DNA of 64,000 nucleotides from positions 40,163-104,162 of the forward strand of contig JALQPE010000143.1 in the NCBI GenBank assembly GCA_030407315.1, given 5' to 3'. The notes below the pieces were generated by a model. The model saw only the letters and a program-made list of their open reading frames with translations. It did no database searches and was not told where the DNA came from. Source of the DNA: Asparagopsis taxiformis. Taxonomy: Eukaryota; Rhodophyta; Florideophyceae; Bonnemaisoniales; Bonnemaisoniaceae. The translations under genes and the position numbers were made by a program. Below, piece after piece: positions 21,641 through 33,600 of this stretch (positions are counted from its first letter, which is position 1; each line of letters starts with the position of its first letter).

Positions 21641-22631
21641 GAGGATACGAAACCGGAGCTCAAACGGGGCCGGGGATGTCAATTATTTGCATTTTGATGT
21701 GCAGAAGGGGAATTAAAGATGATAGGATAGTGTTGGGATGCTAAATCATGGTAGCTGTCCTAAACAGTGAATCGTCTGTCGCCGGCCATCAAATACAAAC
21801 TAGAGCATTAAATTAGGGAACAATATACTGAGACTAGAAAGTCTGCCTTTTCAACAAGATTTATGTCTTATACATCGCCCCACTGCGAAGCGGTCCCACT
21901 TGCCCATTTGTGATAGACCAAGCACACGTCCCTCAAGTCGACTAGACAACTACCAATTATGACTGCGGAACGTTCGAGCTGTCGCATCCAATCTCAAGCT
22001 CGATATCCTTCTCAAAACCCCTGTCATAGGGCAATCTAATTCCGAAAATTTTGCAAAATTAAAGCGTTGGAAAGGGAAACCAACTCTACGTATTCTCTGA
22101 AGCCAAATCAAGCCCATTTACTCGCAAATCTTCCGAAAACACTCGAGCTCCCCCTAAACCCGTCGAGCAGAAAATGCTCCACTCAGTAACCTAACTAACA
22201 GCAGCAGATCATCAAATACGCGAAGCCTGTGGCAGAAATATTGCTATCCAAGACAGAATTAATATTGTTAAAAATCTCGCCCTGAGCGATAAGAGGAACA
22301 TCAAGATCCACTATGTCGCTTACCCATACCACGGCAAAAAGAAGTAGCTCCTATTCATAATTGAAAGAATCAGCTGGAACCCCAATACGCCATGACTCAT
22401 GAATTGTCACACTAGATCCGCTATCCTCTATTTCAGAACTCCCCACCGGCCTTCCCAGAGCCTATGCGGTTATAGAATGAAAATTTGAACAGACCACCGC
22501 AGCATAGCTTCCACCATATTCCCTTTAATTCCAGGCCCATCGAATCCCTCCCCACCTTCCCAGAAATAACGGATTGAGAATATTGTCTAGAAACGAGGAT
22601 ATAACACAAATGCTCAAAAAGAGCTGATGGT
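21641..22631. other. Intergenic, nothing recognised
   Basis: Mixed-composition sequence without a protein-like frame of useful length or a repeat shared with the rest of the window. It ends at the target duplication of the next solo LTR. Confidence 0.4.
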
Positions 22632-23305
22632 TGTGGAACAATAGTTCGGTGACGAAGTAGCTGGTACGAGCCAGTGGACACGCTGTCCTTTAAACGAAAC
22701 AACGGAACAGTGCCACCCGCTGGTGTTTGACTGTATTGGTAGTTAGGAAGGTAGAGTAGAAGGCTAGCGAGTAGACACGAGCGTCACGACGCAACAATCC
22801 ACGCGAGGATGACGTTCGACAACGAGGTGGCACGTCACCGGAGGCGCTCTCGACCAAACCCGTAGGCACGACACGCGATCAGCCTCACGTGTGGCGAGGG
22901 GTAGGGAGTGCGCGGCTCGACGGAAACGCAGCCTCGTTAGGCGGAAACGTAAAACGTAAACGTAGAAGTCAGTCGTAGACTAGAGCCGTTGCTCGTTCTT
23001 GTGCTTGTCCCCTTTCCCTCCGGGACGATGCCAATACCTATTTAGCCACGATGGCGTCGCATTACAGTGTAAACACTGTTCGTAACATCCCCGAATGGGA
23101 GAGGACCTTGTGGGTCGTGCGTGTGGACTCGTTGGTCCGTTGGCCGCGTGCCAGTTCGTTCGCGTTGCACACGTGTGCTGATTGCGCGCGCGCATGCGCC
23201 AGCAATGCTCGTACATTGCTGTCGCCGGTCGTGCCCGGCGCCGAAATTAGAATTCCGCGGAAATCGTAAATATTTGCCATTTTCGAATTGCCCACGTATA
23301 CTACA
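22632..23305 (-). mobile_element. Solo LTR, family A, copy 3
   Basis: 674 bp in inverted orientation (TGTGGAACAATAG to GTATACTACA), flanked by the direct duplication ATGGT (22627-22631 and 23306-23310). It has the same length and ends as copy 2, and no internal sequence. Confidence 0.92.
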
Positions 23306-23316
23306 ATGGTGGCTGG

Positions 23317-24121
23317 TTTGGCACAATTTATTTCGTCAATCCAATCGCTGCGAACGCGCGCGTCGCGATAAGTCGGCATGCATCCGCCTTAGTTTGTTAC
23401 CGAGCGAGCGTTCGCGTGGCATCGCCATTACTTGTCACGGAACGTCGATGCAAGTGCGCGTGCGAATGTTGCCACGAAATCGCGAGTCCGGCGCCACGTG
23501 GAACCCTTTCTACGTAATTTCCCTTTTACTTCCCCTTTTGGGTTTTTTATGACGAAAGTCTTTTTCCCAAATATTTCCTTTTTTGCGTGCGAGCGAGTGG
23601 CCACCAGCCGGCCGCGAAAGGACTGTCTGTCCTGAGTAGTTACCTAAAACTGGTCGTGCCGCCCTCGCAAGCTACCAATAAACAGCCAGTACATTCGCAG
23701 CTACGAGATACCGGTTCAGCGCGTCGCGTTGACCGATTGCGCTACGACTCTGCGTGCGGGTTGCTCACGATCGCCGACGTTTGCGTGCGCGCCTCGCGTG
23801 TACTGATTGTCGAATGTGCCGCACAGCGATACCGCGCGTTGCGTTGCATCCTACTGGGTCAGGGATTAACGACCCCTGTGTAGATAGCGTTGCGCTCGAG
23901 TTTACCCGGTGACCTCCCCCTGAGATCACGGCTTGGGCCGGCCCATGAATCCCATGTTGCAATCATCCCCTGTGCGCTTTAGTCGTCGTGACGCTCGACC
24001 GCTACCGCAACCATGCGACACGGGAGACGAAGGTTCGATAACACGATCCGGTTAACCACGCCCTAGCCCGGAAAGCGATTCTAGAACTCCCCTTGCGACC
24101 CCCATCCCATCTGGTCCTACA
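23317..24121 (-). mobile_element. LTR, family B, copy 3 (more diverged)
   Basis: About 805 bp in inverted orientation, from TTTGGCACAATTTATTTCG to TCTGGTCCTACA, aligned along its length with copy 2. The left terminus has decayed (TTTGG for TGTGG) and the flanking pentamers GCTGG and ACTAT do not match, so no target duplication is left. This is probably the oldest of the three B copies. Confidence 0.8.
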
Positions 24122-24575
24122 ACTATCTGCTGCTACAACTAGATGTAGTCCCAGTGAGCCGTACTGGTGCTGTTTTTCCACTGTTTTAGGAAAAGGCGTA
24201 TGAGTTGTGGGTGCCAATTCAGCTTTCCTGTTTCTTTGTTACAAAATGTTTATTTTAGTTTGTGCTTATGCTTATAGTATGGTAGTACCTTCTGATATAT
24301 AATCTGCATCGCGTTCTGATAGCAAAAAGGGTTATTATTCGAAGTTTGTGAGTCAGAAAGCTACCAATATGGACTTTTGAGTAAAGCAATGATTTCACCT
24401 GCCCGATTTCCCTTCAGTTTTTGCTATTTTCATTCTAGAGGAACTGAAATGTAGTGATGGCAATGGAGCCAGACCACTAGGGAGAAACTTATATTAGCCA
24501 TATTGTTGCTTAGTAATGGAGGGGATGACTGCTTATATTGCTCCATAACGATTTGATAAATGTGGGACACTCCAT

Positions 24576-24884
24576 TCACTGACCAAAAACCCTCAGAATG
24601 GCTCTTACATCATGCTCTGATGAATTTGCATCTACCCATACTTTTACGGGGACTCCATTCAGATTCTTCACCTCTACCTGCACTCCTCGGCATGACCGTA
24701 CAATCGCTCGATCAAATCCTTTAGGTACAGATAAGATTTCTGTTGAAATGTTACCTATTTGAACCATTACTTTAGCTCTTCTTCCTTTAGAGAGGTTCAA
24801 GATATGGATTTCAGTTTCTCCTGAAGCAGCAGTTCTGAAGAACCTACTTGCGTTCTTCTCCAGCAGTGTTGTTGTAGATGACAT
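24576..24884 (-). CDS. Small hypothetical protein, 102 aa
   Basis: A compact frame with balanced composition. A Ser/Thr-rich start is followed by alternating hydrophobic and polar residues (AKVMVQIGNISTEILSVPKG, VQVEVKNLNGVPVKVWVD) that suggest a small beta-sandwich. No signal peptide or membrane helix is present. It stands alone in about 2 kb of AT-rich sequence. No family is recognised, and a domain left over from a larger gene is equally possible. Confidence 0.45.
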   Translation of the reverse strand: MSSTTTLLEKNASRFFRTAASGETEIHILNLSKGRRAKVMVQIGNISTEILSVPKGFDRAIVRSCRGVQVEVKNLNGVPVKVWVDANSSEHDVRAILRVFGQ

Positions 24885-26318
24885 TACTGATGAACGGAAG
24901 ATAAATTGATTTATACCTTACGATATATACTTATGTCTATTCTAGAAAGTAAAACTCTTTCTAATTCATTCACCGATCTTACTTGGAGTCAAATGAGTTT
25001 ATTTCAATCCTCTTCCTATATATACTAAATTCCTCATCGACAGTGGCATGCTTGAGTCATTTTCGACTGACTTGGAGTAATGCAAACTCGACAAAATAAT
25101 CACTGTCATTTCGTGATGCGAGAGAATCATCTAGACACTAAAGATGATATCCTTCCAAATGCCGATCCAGGCGCGGGAACTATATCTGTCAGAAGCTAGA
25201 AGCATAACCAATATAATTTCTCCTCGAATATGTGTCATTGACTAGAACAGAATCTGGTCCTAAGGCCCCTCTGAGAACCAGTTTAGTCTACACAAACCGC
25301 ATACCTGATGTCAATGAGCACCAAAGGTAGTCCTGATTAGATTTGAGTCAAGAACATATGGCCACTCTATTTGCTTATTTCATAGATTTTTAGTGAGTAA
25401 AAGTCCCCTATTGACGGAAACATTTTCCGGGATCGTGGATCTGGTCAAATCAGCTCGTAGCTATAGCTTTCTGCATAGTACAAATAAGGGTTATAATATT
25501 CTCTTCCATTAGATAAAACTAGAATTATTTGAACGGAATCATGTAACTGCAATGGATTCAGGCCAGTGGCTGACAGTACTGTAAACTAACTCATTCATTC
25601 ATAATGACCTCTAAATTCATTAGTGGATTGATGGTTTCAGCAGAGTCAAATTCGATAAACCGAGGCACAACTCATTAAATAATTTTTTTCTGTCGCTTGG
25701 AGTCAACGTCCTGAATTGCGTTACGGGTGAAGTGCAAGGTAAGTTCATTATCTTATCCAAAATCAGCCTAAACAAAAGCGTAAAATCTGTCATTGGTCAA
25801 TGTGAGCTTCGTAACTGTCAAACGATTGAAGAGAGGTACCATAGTGACCACTCCAAGTTCATAGTTTATACACTGTAAATGTACATTTAGGATCATAATT
25901 TGTGATATAAAAAACATATCTAATGTCAAATCAGATCTCATGACGGGTGCATCTCATGTAGTTAGAGCGTGCCCCGGAGAATACACGTTTTCCGCGAGAG
26001 AGCAGATATTTTATCTAAATTCACTGCTTTAGCGCTGAAGGAGAGCAAATGCTAATATTGTCGAGACCAAGAGATTTTCTTGTTCACATCCCCAACAAGG
26101 AGAAAAAGCTATCTGTGCGAGCATATGCTGAGCATCAGGAGCGCTCGACTAGGCTTCCCTCTCCCAATATCACCTCTTTTACCATCCATGGTAGAAGAGA
26201 TCTCTTTCCGAAAATAATCTCAAATCTATCTTTTTTTTGAGGTGCATTTTGATATCTTTCATACGACTGGATTCATTACTCGTAAAAGTATTCTTCCGGC
26301 TGCGCGTTATCAGAGCTC
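24885..26318. other. AT-rich intergenic stretch
   Basis: No protein-like frame above about 60 codons, no tRNA-like fold and no repeat shared with other parts of the window. It ends where the duplicated subtelomeric block begins. Confidence 0.4.
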
Positions 26319-28472
26319 CTATACCTATTCCGATTTGAGAAATGCGCCAGAAAGACTTTATTACAGGGCCAAATACTCTATTAAAAAAATTTTACAATTT
26401 TTGAAATCGCAGTAGAAAACGCTTGAAAGGTATAATCCTGAATTATATGTGATTTGGTGCTGTTTGACGAAGAACAGTCCGATGGGATGATGTAGCGAGA
26501 TAAGAGAAGAGACCGAAATGAGTTGTTTTTGGATGGTAGTAGGCTAGTACGCACCTGTCAGTCTACTTCTGAATAAGAAATTATTTCTCCGAGAGAACCT
26601 TTGAAATGTCTCGTTTTACGTGATAGACTGTGAGATCTAGAATAGGAATGATCAAGTAAAGCACTTACTCCATCTGTTCCATCCATACACCATCCCAATC
26701 CACAACTGACCCTCTTTCTCGCCTCTTCTCTTCACACACTTGTCTAGCCATGGGAAATTGCTGCGCCATATCTAACTGCTCCAACTCCAACCATGTCTCT
26801 ATCTCCAGCCCATCATCATCTCAGCAGCCTCCTCAATGTACCCACTCTGACCGTCCGATACCTCGATCTCCCGCCGAAACTCCTGCCGAACCCCTGTCGG
26901 ACCCCCTGCCGGACCTCCCGTCACATCCCCCACATCACCTGCTTCCTCTGAATCACTGATCACCTCCTTGCCCTCACATCCGTCTCCACTCCAATCATCT
27001 CCCCCCACCTACTTGCTCTCTTCCTCACGTTACAGCGATAAGAACCCCACTTCCAGCCTATCTCCCACCATCATGGGTACCCATACTCCCCCATCCAACC
27101 AATCGCCCTCTACTGCACCCATGCCCTCTTCCTCCGTTCATCGCCATCTCCAGCAGCCGCACTCCTCTCAGATATTGCCCCACCAACATCCGGCCCGCAT
27201 CACCCAGCCACCCGCCTTTCATGTTCCTCCCAATACCTGCGAGGTCCTCGACTTCTCCCGAAACTCGCGCACCCCAGAAAGCAAAGTCAAGACAGCTGTG
27301 CTATCTGAAGACCCAAACCAGAACGCCGTTGCGGTGGTTGGCATGGATGTTGTAGGCAAAACAACCATGCTGCGTGCCCTCGGTAGACATGAACATGTGT
27401 GGGCCAAGTTCCGTGATGGCGTGTGGTTTGTACAACTTGGTCATGACGCCACTGTGCAAACGGTGCTAGACGATCTGGAAGAAGTTGTCGCCAAAACACT
27501 CCCAGGTTTCCTTTCCTATTTCACCTGACTCGCAGCCAAGCCCAATATGCACCTCAGATTGATGAACATGCTGGTCGAGCATCTCGCCTGCAAGCGCTTC
27601 CTGCTAATGTTTGATGACGTGTGGGACCTAGACGCCAATTTGTACAAGCTGGTGGGTGCGGTCTGCACGGGTGTCCAAAAGATGGAGGGAACCGGCTGCA
27701 TGATGTTATCGTCGACAAGAAATGAGGCGATTGGGCGTGTTCCCAAACATGATGTGTCGATCGGAGTGAGTGCTGAAGACTGGCGGGGAGATAGATGTGT
27801 TGATATTCTATGCTGCTACGCTGGGATCGACAGAGAGAGCATTGCCAGCAAGTTGCTGGGTGTAGTTTGTAAGATGTGGTGGGGAGAGGGTCGGGTGGGT
27901 GTGGGGGGACGGAATCGAGCAATACCGGAAGAGCCTGAGGGCGAGGTCTACACAACGTTGAGTTGGGAAACGAGGGAGCAGGCATGGTGGACTGAAGGTG
28001 GCAGTGGAGACGAGTTTATTGTCGCTGGAGAAGAACTGGAGAGGGGAGGGCATGAGAATGGGATCCCATTATTTCTCGAGAAATATTTCAGTCTTCTTAT
28101 TGCATTGTGCACAAGCAGCAGATGCTTCCGTTACGGGCGATTGAGAAAGTATGGGGGTGAAGGATGGGCTGTGTGGGGTGAGAATGATTTCACGGTACAG
28201 TCTTCTGTCGCTTATTAAAGATGAGTGTGGACTTGAGGTAGGAGTGGTGCTGCACGACTTGGTTCACGACATGTGTGTTGAACAGGCTGTGGGGAGCGAG
28301 GGGGTAGGATTCCGGCACAAGAGAGTTGTTGATGGATATGGAGCATCGATTCAGACTGGCAGAAGCAGTAGAGATGGCGAAAGTAGTAGGATGAATGGAG
28401 GAAGTGGTAGTAGAGAAGTTAGATGGTGGGAAGTAGACAGCGATGACAAGTACATTGATGATAATGTAGTAC
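26319..28472 (+). repeat. Subtelomeric duplicated block, proximal copy
   Basis: 2154 bp that recurs at 61343-63563 in the same orientation at well over 90 percent identity by eye, starting at the shared word CTATACCTATTCCG and ending at ATAATGTAGTAC. The distal copy stops there and turns into telomeric repeat, while this copy continues as genomic sequence, so this is the more complete locus. It contains the NB-ARC part of the gene below. Confidence 0.92.
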
Positions 28473-29296
28473 GGCACCTACTTGGTGCTGGTAAGGTCAC
28501 CATGTTGAAATGTTGACACGGAATTGGCGTTCGGTGTGTTTGGAGATACGCGACGTGTGTGACTTATCGAAGTGTGTCGATTGCGTTGTTTCAAGTGTCG
28601 ACATTTCATATTTTCCTTATCTCCTATTAAAAATCACGGTGCCGAATGATCGGAAATATGTCGCTTACTCTACGAGTTGGGATTCTTCTGTTGTGCATAT
28701 CTATGACGTAAACGAAGGAGTTTTGCTGCGCACACTATCAGATGTGAAACAATTGGTGTGGGCTTCAATCGGCTATCAACGAGAAAACTCAGATTCGGAT
28801 GGAGGGTCCAGAGATTCTAGTGATTCAGCAAGTGACGAGCCAGACGTAGATATTGATTTATTTTTGGTTCAGCGCAGATGGGTCCACTATCTCTGCAGTA
28901 GCTGAAGTTGAGATAGAGGGAGAAGATGGTGAGTGGACTTGGATGAAGAGCAAACCCATATGCTGGAATGTGTGTCCAGGAGCAGTTCTAGATGAATCAT
29001 GAGTTGACGGCGAGACGAATGCATCGAACAGCGAGACGAATGCATCGAACAGCTCTGCCAGCTCGGGAACAAATTGTGGAGAGCAATCTTCGACTCTCAG
29101 CGTTGATTCGGATGGCGTGGTGAGGTGTGAGCATGACAGTTTATCTTTCACCATAACCACCCTGGAGGATAGTGTCAAACATTGGCATTATTGCTGAAAT
29201 ACATCTCGGTTGTGGTTTGCGAGTTCGAGTGGGGGTGTATTTCACATTGATCTCATAACTGGAAACAATCAAACCAAACTGTACGTCAATCGCTAA
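26750..29296 (+). pseudogene. NB-ARC/WD40 STAND-type protein gene, broken (proximal copy)
   Basis: The start MGNCCAIS fits N-myristoylation plus palmitoylation, followed by a Pro/Ser-rich linker. Around 27,338 is a P-loop, VAVVGMDVVGKTTML (usual form GxxGxGKTT), then an in-frame TGA at 27,526. At about 27,595 is the Walker B/kinase-2 motif FLLMFDDVWD, then CMMLSSTRN, the RNBS-B/sensor region. The GLPL region is lost by a deletion of about 80 bp near 27,845 that the distal copy does not have. From 28,560 to 29,296, beta-propeller-like repeats are readable (YVAYSTSWDSSVVHIYDVNE; later LWFASSSGGVFHIDLITG) with one more in-frame TGA. Such proteins act as intracellular sensors and switches in immunity. 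This copy cannot make one. Confidence 0.75.
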
Positions 29297-29375
29297 CCTT
29301 TCCCACCCCTCCCACAACTGCATCTACTCCCATCAGAAGATGCTACCGAACACAAAGACCAAGAAATGACCTGTG

Positions 29376-29892
29376 GAGCAGAAGAGGTGTCACACCTATT
29401 CTGCTCCTCAGGTCATCTACGATCTACTGGTTGCACTAGGCTTGAAAGTGTTTCTGGACACGGCCTAGCTGAAGCCCGGGGAGCACGTACCGGAGAAGAT
29501 GATCCATGCGATGCAGATTGCGAAGATTACAGTGGTGATTCTGTCGCCAGAGTTTGCAACGAGGAAATCGACGATGAAGGAACTGATGTGTTTCCTGGAT
29601 TGATATGGTGCGGATGGGGAATGTGGAGTGATTATCATTTCTGTGTTCTATCGATTGTTGGACTGAAGATCTTCATTCGAATGATGCTGGCGAGAATGCA
29701 CTAGTAGCGGGCGGCTTTCTACAGCGGAGTGGGAAAGAAGTAAAATATAGAAAGGAGGAGATTATGGGCGCTCTACAGGCTATGACTGTAATGACGGGGA
29801 TCGAGAATAGAAGTGGGGTAAAGAATGGGGGCAGTGCTGAAGAGATCGCCGAGCGGAAGGAGTATGTCGAGAGTATCGGGGATGCAGTCTAA
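29376..29892 (+). pseudogene. TIR-domain remnant
   Basis: With stops and one frame change, the translation reads VIYDLLVALGLKVFLDTA, stop, LKPGEHVPEKMIHAMQIAK, ITVVILSPEFATRKSTMKEL, then CGVIIISVFYRLLD. After a frame change it continues GALQAMTVMTGIENRSGV and ERKEYVESIGDAV. The order (helix before FLD, then GE.IP..I..AI..S, VVILSPEF...K..EL, a hydrophobic strand, ALQ...TGI and a closing helix) is that of a eukaryotic TIR domain. It lies 80 bp past the WD40 remnant on the same strand, so it may be the C-terminal domain of the same gene or a separate one. Confidence 0.75.
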
Positions 29893-30641
29893 AAGGCGAA
29901 TGGGCGATTGGAGAGCGGACGAGCTGCTGGACCCAGCGATTCGAAAGAGTGAAAGTTTAGGAGACCGCAGTTTAATAAATACATTGAGTGATTCATGACG
30001 ATTGCTAGTTGATTGCATGGCAGGGAACTGCGGTGACCAACACCGCAAAAATTTGCAGAACACGAGATATCCCGTTTGAGTATCGGCCAACGCGAGTAAA
30101 TTTTACCATGCAGATGTGTGCAAGAGGGCAGGGACGATCTGGACGCAAGCGGTCGGCAGGGACAACAATATATTGACACGATCGCGACGCTGTTGGTGCG
30201 AAGTGCATAGAAGGTGTGCTTCTGCTTCTGTGCGCCGCAGCGGTGAATGTTTGGAAGGCGACCATGATTTTCTTGATTCGCAGCGTCGCAAAGTGAGTGG
30301 TCTCCAGTAACGGAGGGCCGCTGATCACACGCAAGTGATGTGAATGTTGCGCTCGGATGAGAATGTTGCGACGGCTGAAATGATAGGATTTGAATTGATT
30401 TGTATGATGCTTGGAATAGTTTTCGTTTCGCATATTATTTCCCTCTGGTACTGATGGAGCTCCAGTTCATGACTAAGCGTGCCCATCACCATATAAGCGA
30501 AACTTAAGATGAGATTCGGAGGCATGGTATGCGATTCAGATCACGACTACGAAGGATCTATACTTTACCCAGATACAAGCGTTGTTCACAGTTTTACTTG
30601 CAGCTTGACTTTCTCGAGCCACGTTTTCTATTGATCAAGAG
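29893..30641. other. Intergenic, upstream of helicase-fusion gene 1
   Basis: No gene. It should contain the promoter of the gene at 30,642. I see no TATA box and no similarity to the region before the second copy at 44,413. Confidence 0.4.
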
Positions 30642-33600
30642 ATGGACATTGAAAGTCAGCATGGAGCAGAAAGCGTTTCGAAATCTAGGACGATGTCTCT
30701 GAATGAGAAACTTCAATCTTTCTACTTCGATGATAACTGTGGATATATAATATGCGCGAAACACTTCATCGGGATTCAGAGTATCACTGCTTTGAGAACA
30801 CACTGCCGCAACAAGCATGACTTTTCTCTCGACGGTTGCACAACCAAGGAGATTGGTGCATTCCTTCTTGGAAGATGTAGCCAGTATGAGACCCTTGAAG
30901 CCGCTGTTCTACAAGGAAGTGTAAATGGAGATCTGCTACCTAGAGCTTTTGGTGGTAGTCAGGAAAACCCTTTGCACAAAAAGTATCGTGACGCCCCTCT
31001 CCAAGATGAAATTCTTGGCGTTGTCGATGGTCTTGAGGTAATGGCTGGATTGAAATGTCCTGATTGTTTATTCCACCACTCTGAAAGTAACCAGATCTTC
31101 AATCATATGCAGAAAGAACACAAACATACTGCAGAAGCTGCTCGGGATGCAATAAGACGTCTATCACTCGTTCCTGTTCAATCATTTGTCAAATTAGGAA
31201 GACATGTTCGTTACTTTCCTGTTCTAGTTCGAGATGGTACAAGATCTTGGGAGAGATGGGTTTCAATACAGAATCAGTTGAGGTCCAAAGGTGTACAGGT
31301 TGAGACCATGAGTCAAAACGACAAAAAACATCTGGAAAAATTGATTGAAGGAGTAGCAGAATTCATGAGCCCAGCAGGCGGTCTGGGATTGCCTTCATCG
31401 ACGGCGAGCATAACCAACTATTCCGAGGAGGACGATAAACGGTCTAAGAACTTCATCGTTAAACTTCTAAAATTCGACGAGGTCCTATCGGAGGCAGGGT
31501 TCCCTGAGCTCAGTTTGGTGCCGATTCACCTTGTACTCAGTGCAGCAGAAGCACGACGTAACACTGATGCTGTTGTCGTTGCATCCTGCAGCGGAGCTGA
31601 AGATCAAGTCAAGAGGGATCTTACTGTTTACATGAATCATGCAAAAAGAGCTTGGCATACTTCATCTCATCACGTACAGCGAGCAATTGAAGTGAGTTCT
31701 GGGCCAGGTCACGCTAAACATTTTCAGCCGCTGACTACAATGAATTCCGTACAACGATACGCCGATGAGATCGCAAGACTTATTTTGTTTATCCTTCGGT
31801 GTTTCTGTCAGGGAAGGGAAGAAGAACAAGCACAACTGGATAAGCATAACTTCTTTTCTGGTTTTCAGTGGAACGGGAGTAGTCTACAGTTGGCACCAGA
31901 TATTGTAATGGCATCTGAATTGTACTTTCTTTCACTTCAAGAAAGGTTTCCGACCAAGTACCAGGGACAGGAAGATCATAGTGATGTTGTTCCTGAACCG
32001 TCAGCGAAAAAGAAGCGGTCTTCCGAATACGATTCACGCTGTTTCAGAGCAAGATCGCACTCTCGCCACTGCGAGCCATTATCTGCACTTCACTATCTGC
32101 TTTGTAAGCTACTCTTGGTTGACATAGAACATACGAACTCTGTCAAGCCTTTAATCATACGGCAGTTCACTGCCCTACGAAGTATTAGAAACAACACTGT
32201 CAATAATCGTCGATGCTTCAAGAATGCTGAGGACCTCTCTCACATGTATGCATCTCTTTTGTATATCTCATCCTGCATTTGCCTACTTGAGCTTTGTCGA
32301 GATGAGATCCCGTTCCTATCCCATGATTTATGTCAAATTACAGAGCTTTATATAAGCGGTGAGCATTCTCTACAAGAAAATCCTCGAGAGAAAATGACGA
32401 TTAAGAAGGTCAAGGATGTTCTCAGCGTTGAGAAAAATACAGCCGCAGGATTTCTGCGACATTCACTGAGTTGCTGTATGGCCGTCATGAAGAACACACC
32501 GTCATCTATCCGGTTCATAAACTGTAGCATTCACGACAAGTGCGGTGTTGTTCAAGGGAAAGAAATAAGTCTTGATCAGCTGAAACGCTTCCTACTTGTT
32601 ACATTGCAAGACATAGAGAGTCTTCTCTACAAAACTGCGATGCTTGACATGACTGATCCACCAGGTTTTGACAATAGAATTCTCACTATTGTTGACGATT
32701 TCACGCAATCTTCTCAGGGCCATTGGTTCCTTTCCCACACGGTGTCTTCCGAGTGGTCTGCCCAAATGCAGGTGAGACTACTAGAGCATATATGGCGAAA
32801 CGATGCGCTAAGAGAGAAATGGTTCATTCGCGGACAAAGTGCTGCATGCAAGTCACGAGATGAATTTGTTCAGATAGACTGCACGCAATCGCAAACTCCG
32901 GATGAGCGAGATGGTGTCTCCCTGAGCCGGGTCACCGCATTACAGTGGCTGAAGAGCTGCGCCAATCTTCAAGAAAGTTTACTCTGCATAGCACATATTC
33001 TCGGCGGTGGTCCGGCGAGAGCGACGGAAATTGCAACATACCAACTTCGAAACAGTCATGACTCTCCTAGAAATATCTTCTGCGTTCAGGGGGAGTTATT
33101 TATTCAGTCCGTTTACAACAAAACTGATGCAATGAAAAACGCACAGAGACCTATTGTTCGTGTTCTGAATAGGCAAATATCGAAGTTGTTCTTTCGCTAT
33201 TTTGTGCTGGTTCGGCCGTTGGAAAGCTTTTTAGTCTCGATCCTCTTCGGAAATGACAAAGGAGTTGCACACAATACACACCTATTCGTCGCGGAGGGTA
33301 CTCCATTTTCCAGCTCCAAAATAATTTCGATATTCCAGAGGGCGCTTTCTGGCCACCAGATAAATATTAGCTTCGCAGAGTACCGACACTACCAATGCGC
33401 TATGTCAAGACGGTATTTGAGTTGTCCGCGAGTACGGTTAATTGCTTCAGTTGGTGCGAAAGAGGACTTCAGGAATTTGGATGAAAATTATCCCGATTTA
33501 CCTATTCACTTGCAGGCAGGTCACACCAATGAGACCTCTGACAGAGTTTACGGTGTTATGGGCACGAAGTCAGGTGAGCTGATGTACGAACAAGTTGCAT

